The translations under genes and the position numbers were made by a program. 64,000 nucleotides of DNA from Udaeobacter sp963725505 (lineage in GTDB: Bacteria > Verrucomicrobiota > Verrucomicrobiia > Chthoniobacterales > UBA10450): positions 752,828 through 816,827 of the forward strand of contig CAVRYN010000005.1 of NCBI GenBank assembly GCA_963725505.1, given 5' to 3'. Positions within the stretch are counted from its first letter, which is position 1. Every line of letters starts with the position of its first letter. Below are positions 1 to 8,098 of this stretch, piece after piece. The notes under the pieces were generated by a model. The model saw only the letters and a program-made list of their open reading frames with translations, made no database searches and was not told the origin of the DNA.

Positions 1-423
1 TTCCAAAGCGTGCCGCGCACTTTCATCGCCGCCGTGGTGACCAATGCGCTGCCCTTTGCACGGCAAGTTCGTGTTCGCCGGAGCCTCTCCATCTGTTCGG
101 CACTTCTCAGCGATCCAGAAAATATCCTGATCATTTTTCCGGAGGGCACGCGATCGGAAACAGGCGAGACCCGGGAATTCAAATCGGGAATTGGCGCGCT
201 CGTTGCCGGGCGGGACGTCACGGTTTTGCCCTGCTATTTGCAGGGCGCTTTTCGCGCGTGGCCGAAGGGCCGGCATCTGCCACGTCCGAAAAAGGTTCGA
301 CTCATTGTTGGCGCGCCTCGCAACTATTCGTCGCGTAACGCAAACAAGATCGACATCTGCACGATCGCAGCGGAATTGCATCGCGCGGTGAAGGAATTGG
401 GAGAAAGCAATGGAAGCGACTGA
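1..423 (+). CDS. Lysophospholipid acyltransferase (PlsC-like), 5' end outside window
   Basis: C-terminal part of a 1-acylglycerol-3-phosphate acyltransferase-type enzyme, which transfers an acyl chain to a lysophospholipid at the inner membrane. The open frame runs through the left edge, so the start and the N-terminal HX4D catalytic motif lie outside the window. Seen here is the family's glycerol-phosphate-binding block FPEGTRS (about 43 codons after position 10), followed by a hydrophobic stretch ending PCYLQGAF. The next gene starts inside its last codons (overlap 14 bases), so the two are probably translated as one operon. The family is clear; the exact substrate is not. Confidence 0.85.
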   Translation, partial: FQSVPRTFIAAVVTNALPFARQVRVRRSLSICSALLSDPENILIIFPEGTRSETGETREFKSGIGALVAGRDVTVLPCYLQGAFRAWPKGRHLPRPKKVRLIVGAPRNYSSRNANKIDICTIAAELHRAVKELGESNGSD

Positions 424-2131
424 GCACGCCATGAAGAGTTGGGACGGCGCCGAGCTGTTCTATCGCGCGTGGATTCCTCGCGAAGCGACCGACAAAGCTG
501 TTTTACTTTTTCATCGCGGCCACGAGCATTCCGGTCGGTGGCAGCAAACAGTCGAGTTACTCGCGCTTAAAGACATCGCCGTTTTCGCGTGGGACGCACG
601 CGGGCATGGACGATCGTCGGGTGCACGCGGCGCCGCGAATAATTTTGCCGACGTGATCAGAGATGTGGACGCTTTTGCGCGCCATATTTCCAAGAGCTAC
701 GAAATCCCTATCGAGAACATGATCGTTCTCGCTCACAGCCTTGCCGCGGTCAGTGTTGCGGCCTGGGTGCACGATTACGCGCCGTCGATTCGCGCAATGA
801 TTCTGGCTACGGCTGCGTTTCACGTGAAGCTTTACGTTCCCTTCGCCGTTCCCCTTCTGCGAATGAAACAAAAACTGTTCGGCCCGGGCCAGGTGAAGAG
901 TTACGTGAAATCGAAGCTCCTGACTCGGGACAAGGAGCAGGCTGCACAGTACGACATCGACCCGCTTATCTTCCGCCAAATTGCGGTCAATGTTTTACTT
1001 GATCTAAACGATACGGCGGACCGATTGGTCGCGGACGCGGGCGCAATCCAAACACCGACGTTGATGATCGGAGCCGGCCGTGATTGGGTCGTTAGTTTGA
1101 AGGCACAGCGTGAATTTTTTAACCGGCTTTCGTCGCCGTTAAAGGAAATGGAGATTTATCCGGCCGCTTATCACGCCATTTTTCATGATCAAGATCGAGA
1201 ACTGGTTGTGCACCGCATGCATAAGTTTATTCGGGAGCGCTTCGCCGAGCCGGTGACTCAGCCTTCGCTTTTGAACGCGGATCAGGCTGGCTACACGCGG
1301 GATGAATATGAGCGGCTGAAGTCGCGCGGTGGAATGAAGTTTGCCGTGGCACGCGCTGGCCTAAGAGCGGCCGGCCGTTTAAGCCACGGCGTAGATCTGG
1401 GCTGGCGGAACGGCTTCGATTCGGGACTTTCGCTCGATTACGTTTACGAAAATAAACCGCGCGGCTCGTTAGGCGTCGGCCGTCTGATCGACAAATCGTA
1501 TCTCAACAGCATCGGCTGGCGTGGCATTCGGCAGCGCAAAGCGAACCTTAAGAATGCGTTGAGAGGCGTAATCGAAAAGATCCATAGAGAAGAGCGGCCG
1601 GTCCGCATTTTGGACATAGCCGCCGGCGCAGGGCGATACGTCATGGAAACGCTGCACGAGCTCCCAGATATTTCGACGCACGCCACCCTGCGCGATTACA
1701 AACAGGAAAATGTCGATGCGGCGCGAGCGTTGGCGCAGGAATTCGGACTGGAAAATGTGACCGTGGAGCGAGGCGACGCATTCGATCGCGATTCGATTGC
1801 CGCAATCGCACCGCGCGCAACGATCGGAATCGTGTCCGGGCTGTACGAATTGTTTCCCGGGAATGAACCAGTCTTGAATTCACTTCGCGGGCTTGCCGGA
1901 GCGATCGAACCGGGCGGTTATTTAGTTTACACGAATCAACCCTGGCATCCGCAGGTCGAGTTCATCGCGCGCGTTTTACGTAATCGGGAAGGGCAACCCT
2001 GGATCATGCGGCGCCGGACGACGGCCGAAATCGATGAATTGGTGCGCGTGTCCGGGTTCCGGAAAATGGCGATGGAAGTGGATCAGTGGGGCATGTTCAC
2101 CGTCTCAATCGCACGACGCGCGGAGCCTTAA
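410..2131 (+). CDS. Fusion of alpha/beta hydrolase and SAM-dependent methyltransferase
   Basis: A 573-residue two-domain protein. Residues 10-275 are an alpha/beta hydrolase of the monoacylglycerol-lipase type, with nucleophile Ser110 in AHSLA (the usual GHSMG is degenerate), acid Asp225 in GAGRDWV and His255 in AAYHAIFHD. Residues 310-570 are a class I methyltransferase with the SAM-binding loop ILDIAAGAGRY near 400-410. Start at 410 has a good Shine-Dalgarno (GGGAGAAA) and overlaps the acyltransferase; ATG at 431 is the alternative. This fusion is known next to PlsC and PAP2/dual-specificity phosphatase genes in other bacteria, so a role in lipid or envelope metabolism is inferred; substrates are unknown. 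Confidence 0.85.
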   Translation: MEATEHAMKSWDGAELFYRAWIPREATDKAVLLFHRGHEHSGRWQQTVELLALKDIAVFAWDARGHGRSSGARGAANNFADVIRDVDAFARHISKSYEIPIENMIVLAHSLAAVSVAAWVHDYAPSIRAMILATAAFHVKLYVPFAVPLLRMKQKLFGPGQVKSYVKSKLLTRDKEQAAQYDIDPLIFRQIAVNVLLDLNDTADRLVADAGAIQTPTLMIGAGRDWVVSLKAQREFFNRLSSPLKEMEIYPAAYHAIFHDQDRELVVHRMHKFIRERFAEPVTQPSLLNADQAGYTRDEYERLKSRGGMKFAVARAGLRAAGRLSHGVDLGWRNGFDSGLSLDYVYENKPRGSLGVGRLIDKSYLNSIGWRGIRQRKANLKNALRGVIEKIHREERPVRILDIAAGAGRYVMETLHELPDISTHATLRDYKQENVDAARALAQEFGLENVTVERGDAFDRDSIAAIAPRATIGIVSGLYELFPGNEPVLNSLRGLAGAIEPGGYLVYTNQPWHPQVEFIARVLRNREGQPWIMRRRTTAEIDELVRVSGFRKMAMEVDQWGMFTVSIARRAEP

Positions 2132-2138
2132 CCATCGC

Positions 2139-3488
2139 GTGCACGTCTCTCGCCTTAAAGCGTTCACGGTTTCTGCGGGATTGTCGATCCTGTTTCTGGT
2201 CATCTACGGCGGTTGCAACTGGATCACGGGGCAACGCGGTCAAGTCGGCTCGTTTTATTTTCAATGGGAGCGCGCCATCCCATTCGTTCCTTTCATGATT
2301 CTCCCCTACATGTCGATCGATCTCTTCTTCATCGCGGCCCCGTTCCTTTGTCGAACGGACGAGGAGCTGCGGATCTTTTCGCGGCGGGTCATAGCCGCAA
2401 TTCTCATTGCCGGCCTTTGCTTTTTGCTTTTCCCGCTGCGCTTTGCTTTCCCGCGTCCTCATGCCAGCGGATGGCTCGGCGCGATCTTTGATTGGTTTCG
2501 CGGAATGGATTCGCCCTTTAATCTTCTCCCGTCGTTGCATGCGGCGCTGCTGTTGCTCCTGGTCGATCTCTACGCGAGAAATCTTCGCGGCGTTTTCTTA
2601 TTCGCCGCGATGCTTTGGTTCTTTCTTGTCGGTCTCTCGCCGTTGCTCACTTACCAGCACCACGTCATCGATATCGTCGGTGGTTTTGTCCTGGCCGGAT
2701 ATTGCTTCTACCTCTTTCGCGAGCCTTCGCTCGCGCTGCCAGTTCTCGTGAATCGCCGCATCGGCTCGTACTACGCAGCGGGAGCGGCGGTCGTCTTGCT
2801 CATGGGCGCGATCTTCTGGCCATGGGGTGTTTTGCTTCTTTGGCCAGCGATCGCGCTCGGCATCGTGGCGATGGCGTACTTCGGAGCGGGTCCGGTCGTT
2901 TTTCACAAGACGAAAGGAAAGTTGCCGTGGAGCACGCGGTTTGTGCTGGGGCCTTGTTTGCTGGGTCAATATTTGTCGCTGCTGTATTACCGCAGCCGAT
3001 GTCGATCTTGGGATGAGGTCACTCCGCGAATCTGGATCGGCGGCAAACTGGGGTCGCGTTCCGCGAACAAAGCTTTGTGCTCCGGGGTGACCTCTGTGCT
3101 CGATTTAAGCGCTGAGTTTTCCGAGGCGAAACCGTTTCGCCAGATCAATTATCGAAACATCCCCGTCCTCGATTTGACTGCTCCCACCCAGGCGCAGCTC
3201 GCGGAGATGGGGGAATTCATTGGCAATCACTCCCGAAACGGCGTCGTCTATGTTCACTGCAAAATCGGTTACTCGCGAAGTGCGGCCGCGGTCGCCGCTT
3301 ATTTAATTATGAGTGGGAACGCGAACACCGCGAAAGAAGCATTCACGATCATTCGCCGGGTTCGACCGTCCATTGTTATTCGACCCGAGGTGATCTCCGC
3401 TTTGTCGGAATTCGACCTTCGACTTCGTTCTTCCCCCGGTGGTGCGGACTCTTTTCTCCTCGCCTTGGACCATGGCGCGCGTTCATAA
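2139..3488 (+). CDS. PAP2 phosphatase fused to dual-specificity/tyrosine phosphatase
   Basis: Membrane protein of about 449 residues. The N-terminal half has roughly seven membrane segments and PAP2 signature parts PSLHA (about residue 130) and HHVIDIVGG (about 172), the Ser-His...His-Asp arrangement of lipid phosphatases. After two more hydrophobic segments a soluble cysteine phosphatase follows, with the P-loop HCKIGYSRS near residue 372. GTG at 2139 is chosen because it lies 7 bases after the previous stop and just before the first membrane helix; the longer open frame back to 2034 has an unlikely N-terminus inside the methyltransferase gene. Third gene of the lipid operon. Dephosphorylation of a lipid phosphate is inferred. 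Confidence 0.83.
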   Translation: MHVSRLKAFTVSAGLSILFLVIYGGCNWITGQRGQVGSFYFQWERAIPFVPFMILPYMSIDLFFIAAPFLCRTDEELRIFSRRVIAAILIAGLCFLLFPLRFAFPRPHASGWLGAIFDWFRGMDSPFNLLPSLHAALLLLLVDLYARNLRGVFLFAAMLWFFLVGLSPLLTYQHHVIDIVGGFVLAGYCFYLFREPSLALPVLVNRRIGSYYAAGAAVVLLMGAIFWPWGVLLLWPAIALGIVAMAYFGAGPVVFHKTKGKLPWSTRFVLGPCLLGQYLSLLYYRSRCRSWDEVTPRIWIGGKLGSRSANKALCSGVTSVLDLSAEFSEAKPFRQINYRNIPVLDLTAPTQAQLAEMGEFIGNHSRNGVVYVHCKIGYSRSAAAVAAYLIMSGNANTAKEAFTIIRRVRPSIVIRPEVISALSEFDLRLRSSPGGADSFLLALDHGARS

Positions 3489-3501
3489 TCGCGAGAATCT
3501 T

Positions 3502-3930
3502 ATGAACTATAACGAACTGATTCAGCTTTACTTCGAGCGCTCGAACGCGATGCAGCAATACTGGAACCTCTACGTCATCATCGTTGGCGGCGTCCTCGCG
3601 TTTTCCTCTCTGCGCAAACAGCCGGCGGCAATTACCACCGCGCTGGTCTGCATTTTATTCGGCCTGTTTGCATATGAAAATCTCGACGCGATGAAAGACA
3701 CGACCGCGCAACGCTTCGCCACGATTGAAGCGATCAAACAATTCGATTCTGGCGGTGCCACCGCGACTGCCTCGAAGCAAGTGCGCGATCTGCTCGAGCC
3801 GACTCTTACGCCCGCCACGTTTGGGAGCGTCAAGGCTACGCACATCACCAGCGACCTCCTTACCATCGCCGCACTTTGCGCGATGGAGCTTCGAAGAAGA
3901 AGGCTCAGAGCGACGGCGAGCACGCCCTGA
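3502..3930 (+). CDS. Small two-helix membrane protein, unknown function
   Basis: A 142-residue protein with two hydrophobic segments (about residues 22-36 and 44-58) after a short N-terminus MNYNELIQLYFERSNAMQQ, then a soluble tail. I do not recognise a family. It begins 13 bases after the PAP2/phosphatase stop on the same strand and may be the last gene of that operon. ATG at 3502 is preferred over the upstream GTG at 3439, which lies inside the phosphatase gene. The C-terminal residues RRRRLRATASTP are basic and low in complexity. Confidence 0.6.
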   Translation: MNYNELIQLYFERSNAMQQYWNLYVIIVGGVLAFSSLRKQPAAITTALVCILFGLFAYENLDAMKDTTAQRFATIEAIKQFDSGGATATASKQVRDLLEPTLTPATFGSVKATHITSDLLTIAALCAMELRRRRLRATASTP

Positions 3931-3962
3931 GGCGCTCGACGAGCGCACGCTTGCAACGGTAA

Positions 3963-4796
3963 TCATGATCTTTGCCGAAACAGTTCGTTCAAATCGGCAG
4001 AACCAGCGTTATTGGCCAGGAGGTTGAATGTGCCGTTTGTTTTGATGTCCTGCGCAGCGCGTAGGAATGCACCCCAGGCGGCCAGAGCAAGGCCGGACCC
4101 GACGGAGATGCGGCGCACACCGAGATCGGCCAGTTGAGACATTGAAAGCTGATGATTGAATCCGGAGACGAGGACGTTGACAGGTTTCGGCGCGACGGTC
4201 TTTACGATCTGTGCAATCTCGTCCGGATTACTGACGCCGGGCGCGTAGAGGCAATCGGCCCCGGCTTCAGCGTAAGCAGCGAGTCGTTCCAAGGCGGTAC
4301 GCAATGGATTGGGATCGTGGACCAACCACGCTTCGGAGCGTCCGGTAAGCACCACATCATTTTCGAAAGAGTCAATTGCAGAGCGCGCCGCGCGAATGCG
4401 GTCGACTGCCAGATTTTTTTCATAGAGCGGCGCAGCGGGATTCTGCGAGCTGTCCTCGACTGAGAGACCAGCGACGCCTGCGTCGACACAAAGCTTCACA
4501 TTCTCAGCCACCGCCTCAGGGTTGTCAGCGAAGCCGTTCAAGAAGTCTGCGTTTACCGGCAGCGCCGTTGCTTCCACAATTTCGCGGATGTGCGCGAGCA
4601 TTTCGTCCCGCGGGACGCCGCCATCAGGTTTTCCACGCGAAAACGCGAACCCGGCAGAAGTCGTGGCGAGTGCTTTGAATCCGAGGCGCTCCAGATAGAT
4701 CGCCGTTCCGATATCCCACGGGTTTGGAAGCACGAAGCATCCGGATTCGTGCAGCGCGCGAAACTTTGTGGCGGCGGAGGTCTGCGGGCTCGTCAT
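3963..4796 (-). CDS. Isocitrate lyase/phosphoenolpyruvate mutase family protein
   Basis: A 277-residue TIM-barrel protein of the ICL/PEP mutase superfamily, whose members make or break C-C or P-C bonds of 2-oxo acids with Mg2+. Family features are the N-terminal FRALHESGCFVLPNPWD, the TTSAGFAFSRG strand, the NADFLNG segment and GLSVEDS (metal-binding Glu/Asp). The classical isocitrate-lyase KKCGH motif is absent, as in the carboxyvinyl-carboxyphosphonate phosphorylmutase-like branch. ATG at 4796 is preferred to 4820 because the family starts close to the FRALHES strand. Standing alone, its substrate cannot be given. Confidence 0.85.
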   Translation of the reverse strand: MTSPQTSAATKFRALHESGCFVLPNPWDIGTAIYLERLGFKALATTSAGFAFSRGKPDGGVPRDEMLAHIREIVEATALPVNADFLNGFADNPEAVAENVKLCVDAGVAGLSVEDSSQNPAAPLYEKNLAVDRIRAARSAIDSFENDVVLTGRSEAWLVHDPNPLRTALERLAAYAEAGADCLYAPGVSNPDEIAQIVKTVAPKPVNVLVSGFNHQLSMSQLADLGVRRISVGSGLALAAWGAFLRAAQDIKTNGTFNLLANNAGSADLNELFRQRS

Positions 4797-4868
4797 ACGT
4801 TTCCAGTGGAAATGCGGCAATGGATTGCCTACGTCAAATTAACACAAGTACAGTCTGCAGTTTTCTCG

Positions 4869-4893
4869 CCTCTCCCCTTCGCGAGGGGAGAGG
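4869..4893. repeat. GC-rich perfect hairpin in intergenic space
   Basis: A 25-base palindrome, CCTCTCCCC-TTCGCGA-GGGGAGAGG, between the cupin and the PEP-mutase-like gene. No T-run follows on either strand, so it is not a canonical terminator. It may be a spacer repeat or an mRNA-stabilising stem. Confidence 0.55.
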
Positions 4894-5072
4894 ATGAAGG
4901 TGAGGGGTTGAGGCGCTCTGGAATGCACGCTCACTCATTGTCAATTTCGGAAGCGGTCGGCGTCTGACACAGACGCCCTACAAAGCGGCTTCACCGCAAA
5001 AAATCCTTGTTGCGAAAGAAGGGGTATCAACGCGCTCGCCACGAAACGGCGAGAGATGAGAAAACGCCGGAT

Positions 5073-5630
5073 TTATTTTGCCTTAACAGAGGCGGCTCGC
5101 CAGATCTGTCGTAGCGGGCCTTCAGCGCTGTAGATCGGATCGTTATCCGGAATCGGCAGAGCCGCGATTTTGTGATCGGCTCTGGGGCGCTCGCCTGGGA
5201 GACCTCGGAGCAGATCCCACTCGCGTCCACCGGGGTAAGCGCCAACGACGGCAAAGTCCGCGCTGGCGCCGATATTCTGGTGAGCTACACCGGCTGGAAT
5301 TACGATCACGTCCCCGGCATACACCTTGACGTCGCTGCTGTGCTCGCCGCCGACTCGCAGGGTCGCAGCACCACAATAAACTCCCAGCGCTTCATGCGTG
5401 GTGCTGTGATAATGAGCGAAGGAATAGACGCCGTTTCGCCACGAGTTGGTCCAGTCGTTCTCAGAAAAGCATTGTTCAATAATGGAAGCGCGATCTGTCG
5501 CGTCAGTTGTGAATGCCTGCCGGTAAACCAGCAGAGGCAGGTCGCTGTTTGGGAAAACGCCGTCGTCCTTAAAACGGAACTGCTCCGGCGCAACGAGTTC
5601 CTGCTGTTTAACTGCGGGATGGGCTTGCAT
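5073..5630 (-). CDS. YjlB-like cupin protein
   Basis: Single-domain cupin of 185 residues. The metal-binding cupin motif 1 is visible as HYHSTTHEALGVYCGAATLRVGG, and motif 2 as PAGVAHQNI, followed by VVGAYPGG. The layout (FPNSDLPLLVY lead strand, HYHS.THE core, ERP...LPIPDNDP tail) resembles Bacillus YjlB, whose role is not firmly known. ATG at 5630 gives the usual family length; the open frame extends to 5783 without a recognisable domain. It lies 276 bases upstream of the PEP-mutase-like gene on the same strand. Confidence 0.78.
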   Translation of the reverse strand: MQAHPAVKQQELVAPEQFRFKDDGVFPNSDLPLLVYRQAFTTDATDRASIIEQCFSENDWTNSWRNGVYSFAHYHSTTHEALGVYCGAATLRVGGEHSSDVKVYAGDVIVIPAGVAHQNIGASADFAVVGAYPGGREWDLLRGLPGERPRADHKIAALPIPDNDPIYSAEGPLRQIWRAASVKAK

Positions 5631-5784
5631 ATGTAACGCAATATCGCGTGACAAAAGCGAACCGGTCGCATTCGTCAATATTCTCATCAGCCAGGTCGCG
5701 TATTGGCTTTCCGAATTTCGAGCGTATGGCAGACGTGTAGTGTTCAGCAAGCGTTCATCACAACGAACGAAGGAATAAAACAAG

Positions 5785-6270
5785 ATGCCAAAAATAACTC
5801 CATTTTTGTGGTTTGATCATCAGGCCGAAGAAGCGACGAAGTTTTACACGTCGGTTTTCAAAAACTCAAAGATCGGAAGAATTTTCCGCTATACAGAAGA
5901 AGCGGCGCAAAAAACCGGAAGACCAGTGGGGTCGGTGCTGACCGTTGAGTTCGAGATCGAAGGCCAGAAATTCGTGGCGCTGAATGGCGGTCCACTTTTC
6001 AAATTTAATGAATCGATTTCGTTCGTGGTGAACTGCGATTCGCAGGAAGAAGTAGATTATTTTTGGGAAAAACTCACCGCTGATGGCGGCGAGGAGTCAG
6101 CGTGCGGCTGGCTCACGGACAAATTCGGTTTGTCATGGCAGGTCGTCCCCACTGTTTTGATCGACATGTTGCACGACGAGGATTCCGAAAAATCCGAACG
6201 AGTCACGAAGGCAATGCTTCAAATGAAGAAGATCGATATCAAAACGTTGAAAGAGGCTTATGAACGGTGA
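5785..6270 (+). CDS. VOC family protein (PhnB/YjdN type)
   Basis: A 161-residue vicinal-oxygen-chelate fold protein of the PhnB group, found in all bacteria as glyoxalase-like proteins of mostly unknown substrate. Signature parts are the opening PFLWFDHQAEEATKFYTSVF, QKFVALNGGP, the NCDSQEEVDYFWEKL segment and CGWLTDKFGLSWQVVP. It starts with ATG 14 bases after AAGGAA and is transcribed away from the cupin, so the two may share a divergent control region if the cupin starts further upstream than annotated. Confidence 0.88.
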   Translation: MPKITPFLWFDHQAEEATKFYTSVFKNSKIGRIFRYTEEAAQKTGRPVGSVLTVEFEIEGQKFVALNGGPLFKFNESISFVVNCDSQEEVDYFWEKLTADGGEESACGWLTDKFGLSWQVVPTVLIDMLHDEDSEKSERVTKAMLQMKKIDIKTLKEAYER

Positions 6271-6424
6271 CGCGGTTCATGCGCAACCTCGGTAGGATTT
6301 GACCCAGTAAACACCCGCCTTCGCCCAGCTACGGCGGGCAGGCGCGAAACGACGCGGAACATATTAGAGAATAGTTTTTCTTTCATTCGCCTGATTCGTG
6401 TGTTTCGTGGGAAAAACTTAAATT

Positions 6425-7609
6425 ATGAGCAAAGTTCGAGTTTTAGTTGGCACAAGGAAGGGCGCGTTCATCCTGACTTCGGATGGGGCGCGTAAACGAT
6501 GGAAAGTCAGCGGCCCGCATTTCGCGGGCTGGGAAATTTATCACGTGAAAGCTTCGCCGGTTAATCCCGACCGAATCTATGCGTCGCAGACCAGTGGCTG
6601 GTTTGGGCAGATTATTCAGCGCTCGGATGACAGCGGCAAAACCTGGAACACGCCCGGCAGCAGTCGTGAAGAACTGAAAGGCCCGGACGGCACGCCAAAA
6701 GCAGAAAGCAACAAGTTCGTTTACGACACGTCGCCTGAAACCGGGAAGCCACTCACGACGCACCAGTGGTATGACGGCACGCAGCATCCATGGGAATTCA
6801 AGCGCGTGTGGCACTTGGAACCATCGCTCCACGATCCCGATCACGTTTACGCAGGCGTGGAAGATGCCGCGTTGTTCGAATCAAAAGACGGCGGAAAAAC
6901 GTGGCACGAATTAGCCGGATTGCGCGGCAGCGATACCGGTCCCAAATGGCAGCCAGGCGCGGGCGGGATGTGTTTGCACACAATTCTTCTCGATCCAAGT
7001 AATCCGAATCGAATTTCCATCGCGATATCCGCTGCCGGCAGCTTTCGCACAGACGACGGCGGAAAAACCTGGAAACCAATTAACCGCGGACTGCATTCAC
7101 AATTTCTTCCGGATCCAACAGCGGAAGTTGGCCATTGCGTGCACCGGATCGCGTTTCATCCGTCCCGTCCGAACACGTTGTTCATGCAAAAACATTGGGA
7201 CGTGATGCGCAGCGACAATGCCGGTGATTCATGGCAGGAGGTCAGCGGAAATTTACCAACCGATTTCGGTTTCCCGATCGACGTGCACGCGCATGAGCCG
7301 GAAACGATTTACGTCGTGCCGATCAAGAGCGATTCCGAGCATTATCCGCTCAAGGGCAGATTGCGCGTGTACCGGAGCCGGGCAGGCGGTAACGAATGGG
7401 AAGCCCTGACCAAGGGTTTGCCGCAACGCAATTGCTACGTCAACGTTCTGCGCGATGCCATGTCGGTCGATTCGCTCGAACCGTGCGGCATTTACTTCGG
7501 AACCACTGGCGGCCAGGTTTATGCATCGGCCGATTCGGGAGATAGCTGGAAGGCAATCGTGCACGATTTACCTGCCGTGCTTTCCGTTGAAGTCCAGACG
7601 TTACAGTGA
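6425..7609 (+). CDS. BNR/sialidase-like beta-propeller protein
   Basis: A 394-residue repeat protein with at least five Asp-box (BNR) motifs of type S-D-GKTW: SDDSGKTW, SKDGGKTW, TDDGGKTW, SDNAGDSW and SADSGDSW. These are spread evenly, as expected for a propeller of the sortilin/VPS10 or exo-sialidase type. There is no signal peptide, so it should be cytoplasmic. Catalytic sialidase residues are not evident; a binding or sensing role is as likely as a glycosidase. The stop codon is directly followed by the frame of a MoaD/ThiS-like protein; similar pairs are recalled from other bacteria. Clear AUG start at 6425. Confidence 0.8.
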   Translation: MSKVRVLVGTRKGAFILTSDGARKRWKVSGPHFAGWEIYHVKASPVNPDRIYASQTSGWFGQIIQRSDDSGKTWNTPGSSREELKGPDGTPKAESNKFVYDTSPETGKPLTTHQWYDGTQHPWEFKRVWHLEPSLHDPDHVYAGVEDAALFESKDGGKTWHELAGLRGSDTGPKWQPGAGGMCLHTILLDPSNPNRISIAISAAGSFRTDDGGKTWKPINRGLHSQFLPDPTAEVGHCVHRIAFHPSRPNTLFMQKHWDVMRSDNAGDSWQEVSGNLPTDFGFPIDVHAHEPETIYVVPIKSDSEHYPLKGRLRVYRSRAGGNEWEALTKGLPQRNCYVNVLRDAMSVDSLEPCGIYFGTTGGQVYASADSGDSWKAIVHDLPAVLSVEVQTLQ

Positions 7610-7620
7610 AATCCGAACTC

Positions 7621-7690
7621 GCAAGGAATGACGGCTTCCCAGCCGTCATATTGGAAGTCGACGGCTGTCCAAGCCGTCGTTCCTTGGATT
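7621..7690. repeat. Palindromic spacer repeat between BNR and MoaD-like genes
   Basis: Two imperfect inverted copies of GACGGCTTCCCAGCCGTC and GACGGCTGTCCAAGCCGTC lie between the two genes. Short palindromes of this kind occur at several other places in the window. Confidence 0.5.
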
Positions 7691-7701
7691 TTACGCTGCT
7701 C

Positions 7702-7998
7702 ATGATTCGCGTTGTTCTTCCGCCGCATTTGCGCACGCTCGCGCACGTCGATGGCGAAACGGAACTCGAAGTTAAAACTCCCGTGACTCAGCGTTCGGTG
7801 CTCGACGCGCTCGAAGCGAAATATCCGATGCTTCGGGGAACGATACGCGATCACGTTACGCAACTTCGCCGGCCCATGGTTCGATTTTTCGCCTGCGGCG
7901 AAGATTTATCTCATGAATCGCCGGATGCTGCGCTGCCGGATGCGATCGCAAAGGGATCCGAACCATTTGTGATCATCGGGGCAATTGCTGGTGGTTAG
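7702..7998 (+). CDS. MoaD/ThiS-like ubiquitin-fold protein
   Basis: A 98-residue beta-grasp protein ending in GAIAGG, the terminal di-glycine that in MoaD and ThiS is adenylated and made into a thiocarboxylate sulfur carrier. Start VVLPPHLRTLAHVDGE and the segment SVLDALEAKYPMLRGTI fit the family. ATG at 7702 is chosen; the frame remains open back to 7606 but that part encodes the palindromic spacer. No MoaE, MoeB or ThiF is nearby, so its acceptor is unknown. The adjacent BNR protein suggests a shared process (inference). Confidence 0.8.
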   Translation: MIRVVLPPHLRTLAHVDGETELEVKTPVTQRSVLDALEAKYPMLRGTIRDHVTQLRRPMVRFFACGEDLSHESPDAALPDAIAKGSEPFVIIGAIAGG

Positions 7999-8098
7999 AG
8001 GAAGGGAGGGCGCCGAAAATCGTTCAGCGCATTTCGCGAGAATAAATCGAGTCGAGATCACCACTATCGGCTGATTGCCACACGAGCGCGGACTCGAT

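Noticed and set aside
4869..4893. Terminator between the cupin and the PEP-mutase-like genes
   Set aside because: The hairpin is strong but no T-run follows on either strand.
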